A DNA stretch of 64,000 nucleotides from Oasisia sp. SBJ-2009 (GCA_964017155.1 OZ024856.1:11660666-11724665); one strand, 5' to 3'; positions 1 to 25,163 are shown, counted from the first letter of the stretch. Notes: generated by a model from the letters alone, not told the origin. Translations and numbers: made by a program.

Positions 1-113
1 AAAGTAACATTATAAAGTTTCATAAACTGTAGATCTTCTTGTTTTGAATATTACCTAAACATTGGGTAGATTCCAATGCGTGGTGGGTATATTTACATCG
101 ACTTGTATTTCAG

Positions 114-848
114 CGATACCCGGTTCAGATTGTCTGTTAACAGAAGACGGACAGGAATTCGTAGGAGCAGCCGGCTTCACGAAGACAGGGCGAAGATGCC
201 AATACTGGAGTTCGCATACGGTAGATCCAATTCGTTTTCTAACATGTTCCAATAAAAACAAATCATATTAATAACAATATAAATGACGAAATACATGTTT
301 TCCGGCGTTAATTATTACAATAATTGCCGAAATATAGTTCATTTGTAAGTAACGGATTTGCCAGATGAGTAGCTACCTTTTCCTATTTGTTAGTGATATT
401 GCACGTGAATTTCCCATCCGAAATATTCGTTTACTATTTGGTTGAATGAAATCAGCTAGGACGACGAAGACCTACACGCGATGTACGTGTATGTATGTCA
501 GTAAGACGAAACATACTACTCTAACATAAATTGCTTACCGCTTTAAGGAAACCGAAATAAATTTCATCGACCTTCATATGTTTTCCTCTTTCACCAGCCA
601 CACACTCACTGGGCGTGCCCCGGCGAAGCCGCTTCTGACAACTACTGTACCAACAGTTTCGCAGGCCTGCCGGGTTGTTTTAGAAAGCGGCCTTGGTGCT
701 ACACAACGGATCCAAAAAAGAAATGGGAATATTGCAACATCCCTATGTGCCATAGTGACATCACAGGTAATAATTACAATTTTGCATTTACATGTATTTG
801 AAGACAGTTCAAATACATAAAAGTACCACTTCAAAATTATGTACAATA

Positions 849-912
<64 letters not shown>

Positions 913-1799
913 TAGGTCTCATTGCACCGAATGAATTGTAAGCCTCATATATGCATAGATTTACCAACGTTATCATGAGACAAATAATATGCTTTTTTAT
1001 AGTATGCGCATAGGGCCTCAGTTAAAAATAAACATAAAATCTATGATTTTATTGTATTGTATTGTATAGTTTCGTATAATTTGAGTAATATAAACTTGCT
1101 TTATTTTATTTTAAACTATTTACTTTGCATATGTTAAATAACTAAACCAATTCTAACCTAACAAAAACATATATTCCCTTTGAGGGTACATGTTTTTTGT
1201 TTATTAAAATGCATTTTAATGTAGTGTTTTAGAGAATTGCACTGTAAAGGGACAGTTGATCTTTATCGCATCTTCCGTACAATCATAGATAAAAAGAATC
1301 ATACTCAAATCATTATCAACGGAGCGTGCGGTGAATACATTTGTATGTGTATTTGCCGAACGTGAACGTAATATACATATTGTTATCTTTGTGGTTTTAT
1401 ATACAGTGTTATAGTCACAACTTTCCAAATATGGAATAGGAGCAGTTACATTTACTTAATAATAATAACAATACTAATAATAATAGTAATAATATACTTC
1501 TTTTGCGCCAATATCCTCGAAGATCGAGCTCAGTGGCGCGACAAAACCAAGGGGTTAAGCAAACTCGTTTTTGTAAGACATTGCGTTAGTCGTCAATGGA
1601 CGGATGAAGATGCTAGGAAGCTAAGGAGGATAGGCATCATTAAAGAGATAGGTTTTTGAACGTCGGCGGAATAAAACTCTATTACCTTCTGATTAAACGC
1701 TGGCAGGAAGCGAATTCCACACAGTTGGTGCGGCAACCGAGAAAGCTCGGGTACCAGCTTTCATTTTCATCCGAGGAATGTAAAGAAGGTTACTACAAC

Positions 1800-1883
<84 letters not shown>

Positions 1884-4800
1884 TAAACCAAGTTACCTAT
1901 TTACATTTTGTCCATGTCGGTTGGCAATCCTTAATTGCCTCGTGGACGGAGGTCAAATTACGTGCATGCTAACATAATATTTCTCAATGTAATTCCCTCT
2001 ATGTAGCAGTCGCGAGTCTAAAACGTATTTTACCATTTCTGTGCAACGTTTCCCATTTTGTTATGTTAGCATGCTCGTAATTTAATCTCAGTCCACGATG
2101 CAATTAAGACACAATTTAAATAAGTGAATTGGTTTACTAACAATCGTGAGGTGTATTAGGACAATGTCACACACAGCAATTACAAAAAAACCTCCGGTAG
2201 CCATATGCCATGTAAGATTATGCTGTCATGGTACCACATCACGTTTTTCAAAATACTGCTGCATAGTAAGGTACACCGCTTTTGCCACAAACTGGAATCA
2301 CAATTTCTTGCATACGATAGATCCAGGGAAATGGTAATCACATTCGACATGTTGTTTACAATGATACTATTGCATATTTTTCAAGTGAACCATTTCAGGA
2401 TTGTTCGCGTATTTTCATATGTTTTCACATCTTCTCTTATTTTCCTTCAGACAGCAGTGCTTCCACTGTTCTTCTTGAAGGCACAGTGCGAGAGTGCCTG
2501 CTAACGCCTAATGGAAAAGAGTACCGTGGTCATATGAGCGTCACGAAATCGGGTCGGTCATGCCAGAAATGGAGTTCGCAGAAGGTGTGTCCTTGCCAAG
2601 CGGTTTAATTTCTGACGTTTTCCTACGGAACAGCCAAACTATTAATTTGCATTACACAAATAATGAACTCTGTGCTTCGCGGCTTGAACTAAATCAGTTA
2701 TTGGCGTAAGCACGTGTGTCAGATTATTAGCATCATTATATTTTTGTCCGGTTTCTAGTTATATGCGACTGGTATACATTTTTGTATTGGACCTATTTGT
2801 TTACTGAGATTGTTTGAATCGAAGCGATATCATATACCTGGCGGGTACATATCAATAAAAAGAGATACTGTTATGTGATATAAAAACAACGCGTACCTCA
2901 CATAAATATAACAGCGCGTTTCTTTCACGCTAACACTTCGGTTATATTGTTTTGCAATTATTTCCAATCCAACCGGTCCTGAGGATCCATTAACAGGAAG
3001 AATAACACGATATACGTAATCAAACAAGATACTAACACAAATACCTATTTAAGAACCACACAATATGAAATATAATAGACACCATCCGTTATAAATATAA
3101 TTTATTTTAACATTGTAGATCTAAAAGGTTTAAATCACAAGTTGATTCAATTAAATACTATATTGTTGGGAAAATAAGAACAACAGTTATATAAAACATG
3201 TACTAATTATCGAGTATTCCAGGCAACATCCGCAACAATGCTTTAAATTGCAAATCTAAACGTTTCATTTTTTTGAAAATATTATATCAAAGGTTGGATG
3301 ACAGGTAGCCATGCATCTATTCAATGCGGAGTGCGTTCTACTGTTAGTTCTGCTATTGGGAATTATGAATGGGGCATAGTTTCGTAGAGATCGTGAAGGA
3401 CAGTGAAATAGGATAACTCCTACAGCATAGGAAGATTCTAACTGTGAATGTACCCACTAAACATTATGTGAAAACAGTTCCATCATGCCTGATCTAACTC
3501 TATCGACTCATGCTGATATCCATGTTCTTCTTTACAGCCACATAAACACATGACCTGTTACGGCGAGGCCGTTGCTGAAAACTACTGCAGCAATAGTTTC
3601 CTGTCAAAGCCCAGTTGTTATGAAAGTAAACCGTGGTGCTACACTACAGACCCTAAAAAGAGGTGGGAAGAGTGCGATATCGAGATGTGCGAAATCCCCG
3701 AAGAATCCGGTAATTAATATAATGTTCTACGTTTTAAGTCAGACCTAATACTATATAACTGAATTAGTTATCAATGCTCATCATGCCTAAGAATATCTGC
3801 CTAGATGTCTGAGTGTCGTCGTGAATACGTTTCGCATAAATTCGTATTTAAACAACGGTCTTAATGGTATGCTTCTGGGTTCCAAACCACCGTCTAACTT
3901 CCAAACCAATATCCGATACAGGAACACGGAACGACTGGCTACATCATGCTTCATGGAAAGTGAAAGAGACATGAATAAAAAATACTACCGACGGGAATTA
4001 TTGACCTCAGACGGACATGATTCGAAGATGAGAGACAACATATCTCGTTCCGCGTAGAAGATCAACAAGATTATTGCGAAGCAGTCTTCCTTGTCTTAAA
4101 TGAACAAAAGGCTGCTGGACCCATCAGTTGCATAATTGTCATAAGTATTTGCATCTCCTCGCATTTCTGCAAAACCACTAATGATTGCCATCATCCAGGG
4201 CTTTCGACTAAATAGAAGACCACGACAACGAACATATCATAATTGTTTTTTCAACATCTACGCGACATTTTAAGGTATATAACAAGAAAGGACGTCGTCA
4301 CAGTGCAAGGAGATTGGAAAGCCAAGACGCACATCAAACACAGGCACAAACAGTAATACAACTCGGCAGTGAGGTGACCAACGACAGCGGTTTGCGACTC
4401 CCCAAGTTGGATCAAGCTATTCGAAAAACACAAACCGACACCTCATTGCCAACAAACTTTATCTACACAGCCTATGTTGGTCCACAATGAGGCTTCTCCA
4501 ACCGGATTAACACATATTGATTATATGCTGATACCAACATCAATAAAGGAACCATGAGAACATTATCTGAAATCGATGTTAGCTGTGCACAAGATATTAT
4601 GTTCACATACATCACACCTGCTGTGAGCACCCAAACGTTTTCATTATATCTTGCCAATCAATTTTAATAAACTAAAAAGACCAAATATCGCAAAACAAAA
4701 GCGCTTCTACCACACAAAGACAGAACGTTTGCAACCATCACCAGCTTGGATAGTGACGTGAAAACCTTGGCTATGATCTGAAATACGTGGCATGAATAAA

Positions 4801-5062
4801 GACAGGGGGAAAAGCAACTAATTCGTCTCATGACATGTGATACTGGAAACGTTATCTGGCAACACAGTTCAACGGTGTACGCTGTCCAGTAGGAAACGTG
4901 GTGATTTTACGACACTTGTAGCTGTTTTTCAATCATACATTTTTGTATATGTTATCAGTACTATTAGTTTGCTTGCACAAAACCATGCCTCGTTTGATTT
5001 ACTATCCTGTTCCTATTCCAGATGAGGAGTCAGCATCAGAGGAATCAGACGGATCAGGATAA
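114..5062 (+). CDS. Kringle-domain gene, left copy (3' part: two kringles and C-terminus)
   Basis: Five exons join in frame: 114-220, 598-766 (kringle 1), 2,451-2,584, 3,538-3,709 (kringle 2) and 5,022-5,062 (C-terminus, stop TAA at 5,060-5,062). Each kringle is split by a phase-0 intron after the CQxW motif (CQYWSSHT, CQKWSSQK) and flanked by phase-1 introns, the usual arrangement for shuffled modules. The second halves begin PHTHW or PHKHM and contain NYC, PWCYTTDP and a final IPMC or IEMC. Each kringle has two cysteines beyond the canonical six. The short last exon ends DEESASEESDGSG. All acceptors and donors are AG/GT and no exon has a stop. Kringles are extracellular binding modules; no catalytic domain is visible, and the 5' end lies before the window. 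Ligand and function are unknown. Confidence 0.85.
847..910. repeat. (AT)n microsatellite in kringle intron
   Basis: Dinucleotide AT run in the intron between kringle 1 and kringle 2. It is conserved in position in the right arm at 31,457-31,512. Confidence 0.95.
1600..1795 (-). mobile_element. LINE 3'-terminal coding remnant, left arm
   Basis: Read on the minus strand, this piece encodes a motif typical of the extreme C-terminus of non-LTR reverse transcriptases (GTRAFSVAAPTVWNSLPASV, then a stop, then NRVLFRRRSKTYLF). It is a 5'-truncated, decayed insertion inside the kringle intron. The same insertion sits at 30,545-30,745 in the right arm, so it predates the inverted duplication. Confidence 0.6.
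1801..1880. repeat. (AT)n microsatellite next to LINE remnant
   Basis: About 80 bp of pure TA repeat abutting the LINE remnant. Its counterpart in the right arm is 30,446-30,520. Between here and the kringle 2 exon at 2,451 I see no further gene. Confidence 0.95.
4330..4560 (+). mobile_element. LINE endonuclease-like fragment, left arm
   Basis: The plus strand encodes a decayed stretch (VTNDSGLRLPKLDQAIRKTQ) followed, after stops, by a degenerate IDY-like region. The right-arm version at 27,534-27,776 keeps the ending THIDYMLIP. An N-S/D-G-LRL block followed by a later IDY block is the layout of the apurinic-type endonuclease domain of non-LTR elements. It lies in the intron before the last kringle-gene exon. 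It is too short and broken for a clade call. Confidence 0.4.
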
Positions 5063-5482
5063 GAGGAATGAGGACGACACCGATACATCTTGTCATCTTT
5101 GTTGTCACCCCCGACCCTCAGATCACGTGTCATCTCCGCTGTCAACTGCAACCTTGACGTCGAGTTACATCTAGCGAGATACAAACGACACATACACTGA
5201 TTCGGCGTCATCTTTCGTTACGATCACACGAGTCGAGAAGTGTTAACACGTACATTCCATCACGTCGTTCGTGTAGCTAACGGTGCTTCGTAAATGATTA
5301 TAATGTTTGATTTATTTTCTCTTTCTGCGCCAGGTGATCAAATCAGTCTCTACGTAATGTGCAAATCAATTTGATGCAAGGAATGTAATGATTATGATGA
5401 CAATCTCGTAATAATGTTATATTATAATACCTGCGATACATATAACATGTTATATGATTGCAACTGGAAGTGGCTATTGCGT

Positions 5483-5503
5483 AATAAAATGATGCATAAT
5501 AAA
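5483..5503 (+). promoter_or_regulatory. Polyadenylation signals of the left kringle gene
   Basis: Two AATAAA hexamers, at 5,483-5,488 and 5,498-5,503, lie about 430 bp after the stop at 5,062. The distal one is kept in the right arm (TTTATT on the plus strand at 26,601-26,606), while the proximal one has changed there to AACAAA. The 3' UTR would therefore run from 5,063 to about 5,520. Confidence 0.5.
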
Positions 5504-5823
5504 GGAATACTGCATACCGAACTTGTCTTCTACTAAATATTTATATAAGAAACGAAACATTTTATTGTGCTGAGTACTATTATTTTATGATGAGGAATAT
5601 GCAACAGGTACCGGACGTCATAAGCACATACCACATCCATTCAAACAAAACATTTGGCCGCCAACACGTGATGTACACTTTATATTAATGCATGTTTATA
5701 TCAGCTACTATCAACATCTCGATTAAAAGGCAGAGCTTACAACCTGAATGGACCCATACTAAGAATTATCCCTGTATTATCAAAACACAATAGGGCTATT
5801 TCGCAGACACAAAATATTAACAC

Positions 5824-6265
<442 letters not shown>

Positions 6266-6482
6266 CAACACATACCAGCAAAATCTCCAGCAATGAGAGT
6301 AAAGTGGAAAACATGAACGTGTCACACACACAAGACATATTTCACTAAGTAATGAGGTACCACAATAACTACTCTGACAGAGGGCGCTCTAACGCAACTA
6401 GGGTCTTTGTGCCGACTTTTACGCATTCTTGACGTGTGTAATATGCGGCACTGTTTTGTGGAACATTTTACGGAATGCTTGT

Positions 6483-9400
6483 TTAAAGGGGGACTGAATC
6501 GGCTGAACAACCACAGCCCAAACTTAAGAACATATAATTTACATCACTTGTGACCATAATTTGACAAGCACAGCGTCACGGGATATTTTAAATAAATTTT
6601 CAAAGCGACACAGGGCGCCGCCATTTTTTTGGGGTTTGTTTACAATCACCGGAAGCAGCGAGTCTATAGGCGACGAAGCTTAGCTCTCGCAAAAACGGAC
6701 GAAACGCATTAAAACAAATATAATTAAACACATTAATGCACTGTATGGTTAATAGATATACCATAATTGTTAGTAAGCATTATTTCACATATTTCCATAA
6801 AGGATTCCTGCAGAAAAAGCAGGTTAGAGATGATGAAGTTTGCGTGTCCGCTGGCGGCGAGTTCAGCGGAGTCGGCGGTGGTCATGCACTTTCGAACGCC
6901 GATTGCAAGCCTAATTTCGAATGTGACGAGCACAACGAGGCGCTGAACATCAAAACATAAGTTTCGACCAGAGCTACAGGTCCGTGTTTGATCGACCTGC
7001 TTGCATATAAGTACGCAGCTACGAAGTAAAGTTCGTCGAACTCGACAGGAAAACCGGACATGATTTCCTTATTTGGAATGTGATTCGGCGCGTAGGAAGT
7101 GACAAGCCGAAACCCGCTTGTTTGTTACCAAGGCGACTCGGCACTCACGAGTTCCGTCATGTATCGTTACGACTACAATTTAATCCCACAGTTGTATTTC
7201 ACTGTCTGCATAATGCACGAATGTGACCTAAGCAAAGTTTAAATGTAATACGAAATGTGAATGTAATAAAATACATATATGTGTGGATAGTAGTATTTGA
7301 TTTGAAATAAAAATGTTCTTGTTATTTAGGTCAACAGATAGCCAGCGAGCTGTACCTAGCGGTGCGTTGGTTGCTAGAATCAGCTCGAGTTTCTAGGTAC
7401 AAGTAAAAAAAAGTTGTTGACATAGACAGTCGCCGTTGGTGGAATAATCTTCTTAAAGATAATGACATTAAAAGAAATGCCAGCTACGACCGTATGACGT
7501 GTTTTTTAGCGTCGTCATATGCTAATTACTTAAATTAGGGTGACTCGCTAATTAGTCAACAACAGTTGAACAGTCAAGAATCACAGTCATATTACAGGCA
7601 TTATTTATAATGAATTAACAGAAACAGCAAAATAAAAATTATACCATCTCAACTTCTCTGGGAAGCATCCAGCAATATGCTACCATTAATTCGCAAAAGC
7701 TACTCATACACATATCCACCACTGTCTATAGCCATGCAGGTACTCATTTATACAGCTGAGTGAACTGGAACAATGTAGAGTGAAAATAAATCCCCAGGGT
7801 TTTAACATCACAGCAAAGAATTGCAGACATAGCTGTTGACTTATGAATACTGTCTGTTGATCACTAGTTTGCGTACAAGTTAATCTTGGCCATTACATGA
7901 GGACAATGTTTTTTTTGACATTATGCAAGCTGAGGATGTACTGTTTATGTGCATTATCGAAGCAAGAGACGCGAACGACAAGTAGGAAACGGCGAGCAGC
8001 AGCCATGCAGGTTAGTAAAATATTATTGTCATTATGATTATGGTATCATTGTATTTGTGTCCGGTAACATATGTACATGTGTGCCTCGCACAACGTTCTA
8101 TAAAATAACTAGTATAACAACAATAAAACATGCTACAGAATCAATCACACTTAACGTAGTGTCACTATTAAGTATGTTAATGTGTCTATCCAATGACACT
8201 ACCCATCATAACCCAAGTCAGTTGGCAATATTACATGGGAACACATTTAGTATTATCATTCATAAAATATCCGTTGAATATTTTATAATTTCATGTATGC
8301 AAATTCTGTTATTGCTGTAGAATGCATGACTGTGGTCAAAATACACAAAACACATGGAACTTATTTCAATTGTGTTTAAGCAACTGTTTTGACATACATA
8401 ATAAGTCACTACCCTCCAGGGGTAGTATCCGATATTTAAACACTGACAGATTAATACATTTTTAAATAATCTAAGACAACAGTTTTCTTTATCCCCCAAA
8501 ACATCATGCATCGAAATGTGGATTTCACCTTTAAGAATCTGCAGTTTTGCTTTCCAAGTGATAAACAAGCACACATTTTTTAGTTGGGGATCTGAATAGT
8601 CTCCTGACAGGTTTGCTTGTTTGTAATGATGTCTGAATGACTCGGGATACACACATATTAAAATATGCCAGGAAGGTTAGTCATAATATAATGGAATATA
8701 CACATAATGCACCATTGAAAAGGTAATGTTCTATTTATTGCATGAATGTTCCCCTGACCAGTGACCTTGGCTAGCAGTAGCAGACGAGCCAGAAAGCAGA
8801 TACCAAATACACAAAACTGATCTGGGGGGGGGGTCATTTCAAGGGACCTTCTCAAAACCCAAATCACCAGCATTACTTTGTGTTTTGAGGCCCATAGAAT
8901 GATGCAATAAAATACAGATTTCTTGTGTACAGCAGCACCACCACATGCAACAACCATGCAAAAGTAGACTTGTTTAACAATTGTGGAAAAATAGTCTGGG
9001 GGACCCTGGAGCACCATCTGGGGCCTGTGAAATAATTCAATAAAATTTAGATTTTGCATGCATAGTTACAATATCCACAGATGCATCTACACAAAATTTG
9101 ATCCTGAACACTTTCCGAATTGCTAATTATAATTTGATTTAATCTGTTTAAGTTTTTATGATGTAGGTACTGCAATGAGAAAACAAAAGATGACAAAATA
9201 TTGTTATTTATATGTATATCACAGAAGATACATACCATGATACATATGTATCATTTTTTTCAGATGAAGGATTCACAAATACCGAATACAACTTTCAAAG
9301 GATCCAGTGCACCAGATGATATTGACCCTCATGGCAGTACGGATGTCACATTGCAACGCCATTAACTCGTAGTGTCAAACTCAAACAGAGCCAGTGATCA

Positions 9401-11511
9401 TGTCGCCAATGCGATACTTTATCGATGCAGCAACTAATACAGATAATATTGTTGTTCCATTGAATATTCATCATGACCATGGATATGCGAAGTTGTCGTC
9501 GCAGTCCTGCATGCCTTCTTCGACTGACCATGGCAGTCCTGTCAATGTGGATGACACCTTGGATGGCCTAGTCTCATTGTCGCCATCTTCAGATCATTCT
9601 GTCTGGAACAGTCAGAAGGAAAACACTGAAAAGAGTGATGCAGAATATGTGTTACGGATGACAGCAATATCACTGATGATGCCTGAAGCAGTTCTGCCAC
9701 TAATGAGAAACAGAGAAAGTGTTGTTGTTTACAAGAAACAATTAATTTCTCTTTTCTGCACCTGCAAAACACCCAGGCTGGTATAACATGCCTGCTGCCT
9801 GCATGGAAGCATCCCATTGAACATGTGCAATGATGATATGCAGCTAACCGATACATTCTGACATTTGATTTATAATAAACAATCATTATCTTATTATTAT
9901 GCCATGTATTAGTAATTGGCAAAACTGTGTAATTTATCAATATCACATCACAAAGTCAGCGCATTGATTGATTTGTTTGTGAAATACTTTAATAAAATTA
10001 TCACAACATTTTACAAACAAATAATTTGTACGTAAAATTGTTACAGCATTTTGCAAAGACATGAATTTATGATTGTCATGATGTGGTCTCGATAACAAAA
10101 CATATACACACCCGCACATATCCAATACATAATACACAATACATTAAAAATCCACTTCAATATTCCCATGTGAATTGCACAATGTCCTTATTACACATCT
10201 ATTTATTATTCAGACTATTATAAATTGCATGGCAGCATGCATATGTAAATAACATTATTTACATAAATTTAACAAATTGTATTAGCATTTTAAATTGGAA
10301 ATTAATTAATTATATTAAAAGGATGCACACATCATGTAATATCTTGTCAAAAATAAAAAGTAAGTTTGTAACAGATTTACGTTACGAATTCGAAGATAGA
10401 ATGACTTTTTGTATTTAATATGTACATGTGTCATTGACATTGTGTGGCCATAAAAGTATAATTGCTCTGTTTAGGATTGAAGTGCTAAATTACTTTTCGA
10501 TACCTGTTGAACTACGTAGTATTTACTTACCTACTACCTCGAGGGTAGCTTTTGGTCGAACGAACGAGTCTGCACGCAAATCGCACATAGTCAACAGACC
10601 GATAGTCCCCAACATTGTCATTGACAGCTGTCGTGCCACTCGATCGTGGTCAGTCATGGTTCATGCAGGCATCTGTCAGCACGGTCGGGTTCGGTCGTCA
10701 GCTATCTCCAGACAACATACACCGATGTGCGTCGACATCGGGACGCAGTATCCACACAAACACCATGCAACATTCACATTGTTTTATAGCACGTTGATCC
10801 CAAAATCAAAGATCCTCAATTCCATCAAAATGGCGATCTTCTCTCGCCGTCTCAAACCTCGGCTCGCACGCCGGGTGAAGCAAAATGGATTTACGTGTGT
10901 CACTTGTGCAACAGATGCTTCTCTCACTTTGCTACAAATGATTCCTCTGTCGGATCCATTTTCTATTGTGATTTATCCAAAACCACTAACAACTAGCGTC
11001 TCTTCTAAGACTAAGTCTAACGCAAAACACTTTCGATATCTTTGTAAACAAAAGAAGAAATAGTCCCGATAGACCTTCCGGTCGTAAGCCCCGCCCCTTG
11101 AAGCTGTCAAAAGGAAATGTGATGATATGAAAATGTTTCATTGGTTCAAAATCGTCGGTATTTAATTTCACCTTTTTATTTCGAATGCAAATAAATATTA
11201 TTTGTGGATACATAGGAGACCTATCGTGTATAATAAGGCACCATATTTTTGCTTTTGCGTAAAAATGTCTAATTATAAAGAAAACCGGAAAAAAACAGAA
11301 TTTTACATGGGCTAGATAGGTAATCAAACCACTCGGCTTGGAATAAAGATGGCGATACGCAGTGTTCTATGACGTCGATTTAGGCATTGAAATGTTTTTG
11401 TTTTCCAGTTTATCTGATAAGTGAATGTGCTTCTGCCACCATTAATGTATACATATATAGTGTACATTTAGGTATATGAAATGTTACAGCTGTGTTTCAC
11501 TTCCCCTTTAA
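6483..11511. mobile_element. Candidate TTAA-flanked DNA transposon, decayed or non-autonomous
   Basis: The block is bounded by TTAA at 6,483-6,486 and at 11,508-11,511. Immediately inside, the left end reads AGGGGGACTGAATC and the reverse complement of the right end reads AGGGGAAGTGAAAC. TTAA target duplications with a purine-GGG terminus fit the Kolobok superfamily better than piggyBac, which usually starts with CCC or CCY. Both ends have CpG-richer, promoter-like stretches (about 6,600-7,150 and 10,520-11,110). The interior holds only modest unrecognised ORFs, for example 9,394-9,786; I find no THAP or DDE domain. It may be a decayed or internally deleted copy. The short terminal match could also be chance. 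Confidence 0.4.
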
Positions 11512-12160
11512 AAGGCTAGTTACGTAAGTTGGTGTTGGCGATTTGCGACTCTGTTTATTCGGAACAATGCGGATAAATTCCCAACGTTTATCTTATTGCC
11601 TATATAAAGGTAACTAAGGCATAGAAGCGAACTGTTCGGGGACGTCGGAAACGGCTTTCTGATAAATTATATGAAAAAATACATTATTACGGGAGCATTC
11701 GGCTACAGTATTTTCTCTCGTTAACTAGACCTAAGATGTTTGGTTCGAATTTCGGTTATATACAGTTGAAGTGGGTATGCAGGTGTTGCAGTACAGGTAC
11801 TGCAACAACTCAGGGAGTTTGACGCCCCTGCCATGCACAGTTGTAAACCACTGCCTTGTGGTACAGGTTCTTGTCAGAACCGAAGGCTAAGGGAGCAAAC
11901 CCTAACCAGAAAACCATGTCACTGTGGCAGCATCAAGGGCGGTTGATGTATGGAACTCCCAACATCTCTCGACCAGCCACTGCAGGGACAAATAGTTTGC
12001 GCCTGTCTTGACATGTTCTTGCCGGTGTGAGACCTCTATTTGTTCCCCGAGAGAGTGTCGCTAGTAACTTGCAAAAGCCAGCGGCATTTCAACACTTTTT
12101 GCAAGCAGCTTCCATGAAATGTACACCAATCCAACTCTACAAGAACCCGAGAGGAGGATA
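11512..12160. other. Intergenic stretch with a short palindrome
   Basis: No gene is recognised. Around 11,784-11,805 there is a 9-bp perfect inverted repeat (GTTGCAGTA and TACTGCAAC around CAGG). The part from about 11,800 to 12,160 may be the upstream portion of the LINE that follows, but no coding similarity is visible. Confidence 0.4.
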
Positions 12161-12162
12161 TC

Positions 12163-12815
12163 ATGGTTGATGGAAACAAGCTGAACTCTGTTCTAGAATT
12201 CACCTACCTCGGAAGCACTATATCAAGTGATGGATGCATTGACGATGAAATACAGAGGAGGATGGCCAAGGCTAGTGCATCTTTCGGCCGATTACGCCAG
12301 AGACTCTGGAACAACCACCATGTGTCCATGCGGGTTAAAGGCAAGATATACCGTGCAATCGTGCTGTCCACCCTCATATACGGAGCTGAGGCCTGGACAG
12401 TGTACAGACGACAGGTGAAAAAGCTGCATGCCTTCATGATGCGACATCTGCGTTCGATCATGAGGATAACCTGGATGGACAAAGTGACAAACAAGGAAAT
12501 ACTAGAACGAGCAGGGCTGCCATCTATGGAAGATCTTCTAATCAGAAAGAATCTCCGGTGGATTGGACACCTTATGAGGATGTCACCAGACAGGCTACCG
12601 AAGCAGGTTCTCTACTCGCAACTGTCTTCTGGTCAGAGAAAGAGAGGGCGCCCTCGTCTCCGGTTCAAAGATACCATCAAGAGAAACCTGAAGATGAGAT
12701 ACATAAAGATCGACTCATGGACATCACTCTCACAGCAGAGAGACAAATGGAGAGCAACAGTCAAGTGATGGAAGCAGTCTTTGTCGCTTCGCGACCGACA
12801 GCATGATGATGACAG
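12163..12815 (+). mobile_element. 5'-truncated non-LTR retrotransposon, RT C-terminal part
   Basis: An uninterrupted ORF of about 200 residues (12,163-12,768) matches the C-terminal third of a LINE reverse transcriptase: FTYLGSTISSDG near residue 13, then YGAEAWT near residue 74, RHLRSIMRITWMDKVTNKEI and RKNLRWIGHLMRM. The catalytic FADD block is absent, so the copy is 5' truncated. An ATGATGATG-like tail at about 12,803-12,815 is the probable 3' end. It lies on the same strand as ACP7, 0.8 kb upstream of its start codon. Confidence 0.8.
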
Positions 12816-13597
12816 TTGAAAACAATTTTCAAGTTTTACGTTAATTTAACCAAAACGGAGTAAAACTTATGAACAGTGAATACTTGGTTTGTTTGCATTT
12901 TGTGAATTTTTTCTGAAGCGTGAGAAGAAGTAACGGTGATTATGTAATGTTATTGTTAACAACAAAATCATTGTTCAGTTACAATATATTAATGCGGGTA
13001 GGCTGGAAACATTTGGGTTGGGTTTGCGGTATGATTCAAAACATTTACGATTTGGTGTATTTTCAGTGTTCATAATTATGCCAACCTTTGTGAAGTTTGG
13101 CTATATTCCAGTAAGCGCTCTATAAAATTTAATTTATACATATAATTAGCATAAACATGGTTTCATCTGGGTAATTTGTGATGCTCCTTTTATTATTCCA
13201 AACAACTCTGCTAAAATAAGTATCCTGGGTGGGACCTCAGGATTCACAATTTTCGAACTTTTAGCGCGGGTGACAGCTTTTTACGCCAAGCATCGCTGGG
13301 TAACTCGACTAGTTATAGATGATTGGCAGGCGTCAAAAGGTTGCTTATTTAAGAACTAAAACGACTAGGTATCATTGATCAAATGGTCAAAGGTAATATT
13401 GGTTATCGTCCATGTCCTTCAACTGGCACGCGGTTGATGGAGGACTGTATAGTCACGAACAAGGAGTCTAATATATTCACCATACGCCAACTGAAGTACC
13501 TATTTAAGTGGTAGTTAAACTTTGACATCAACATGCATAATACACACTAGTAACATCGAATGCAGGAGGAGTTGGCTTCATTCACCGTACGTCGACG
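12816..13597 (+). other. ACP7 upstream region
   Basis: This is AT-rich sequence between the LINE and the ACP7 start codon. A TATTTAAG element near 13,345 could act as a weak TATA box. The sequence TCGAATGCAG just before 13,566 could be either 5' UTR or a splice acceptor for an upstream noncoding exon. No other gene is visible. Confidence 0.3.
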
Positions 13598-24639
<11,042 letters not shown>

Positions 24640-24732
24640 GCCAATGATAAAATAGCCATATTGTGGTAGATGCTTGATTACATTTATACATCGAGTGGTG
24701 TTTATATTGGTGATTGTTTCTATTGTTTCAAT

Positions 24733-25104
24733 GTTTTATGGAATATTTCGTTGTCGTACATTCAACTATGTGGCAATCTTATAAACTGTCAAGGACTGTA
24801 AACTATACGATACATTTCGTCATCAGCTGTCCTCTGTATAGGCAACAGCATGTCCACGAATACAGGACATTTACATTATGGTTTCACCACTTGTATTGGA
24901 GATGTCATAATGGCAGCTTACAAACAAGATTAGGAACCGACATACGGCGGTAGTGATTGAGTGTTTATTTGGATCCTTGTGTAAAACAAAGTCCACGTAT
25001 TAAGTAAACAAAGTGTTTAACTATAGTAACTGTATCTACTGCTTACGATTGCACTTGTCTTGTTTCCACACCCCTGTTGTGATTAATTTTCAATGTGTGA
25101 CTGC

Positions 25105-25163
<59 letters not shown>

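Noticed and set aside
6736..6960. Coding exon in the CpG-richer start of the TTAA-flanked block
   Set aside because: Overlapping ORFs on both strands and no consistent splice sites or family similarity.
9394..9786. 130-codon ORF inside the TTAA-flanked block as a transposase
   Set aside because: No recognisable motif, low-complexity Ser/Asp/Thr composition and no partner exon; not enough to call a gene.
10428..11063. 211-codon ORF
   Set aside because: Composition resembles random sequence, no domain is recognisable and it lies at the end of a candidate transposon; left unannotated.
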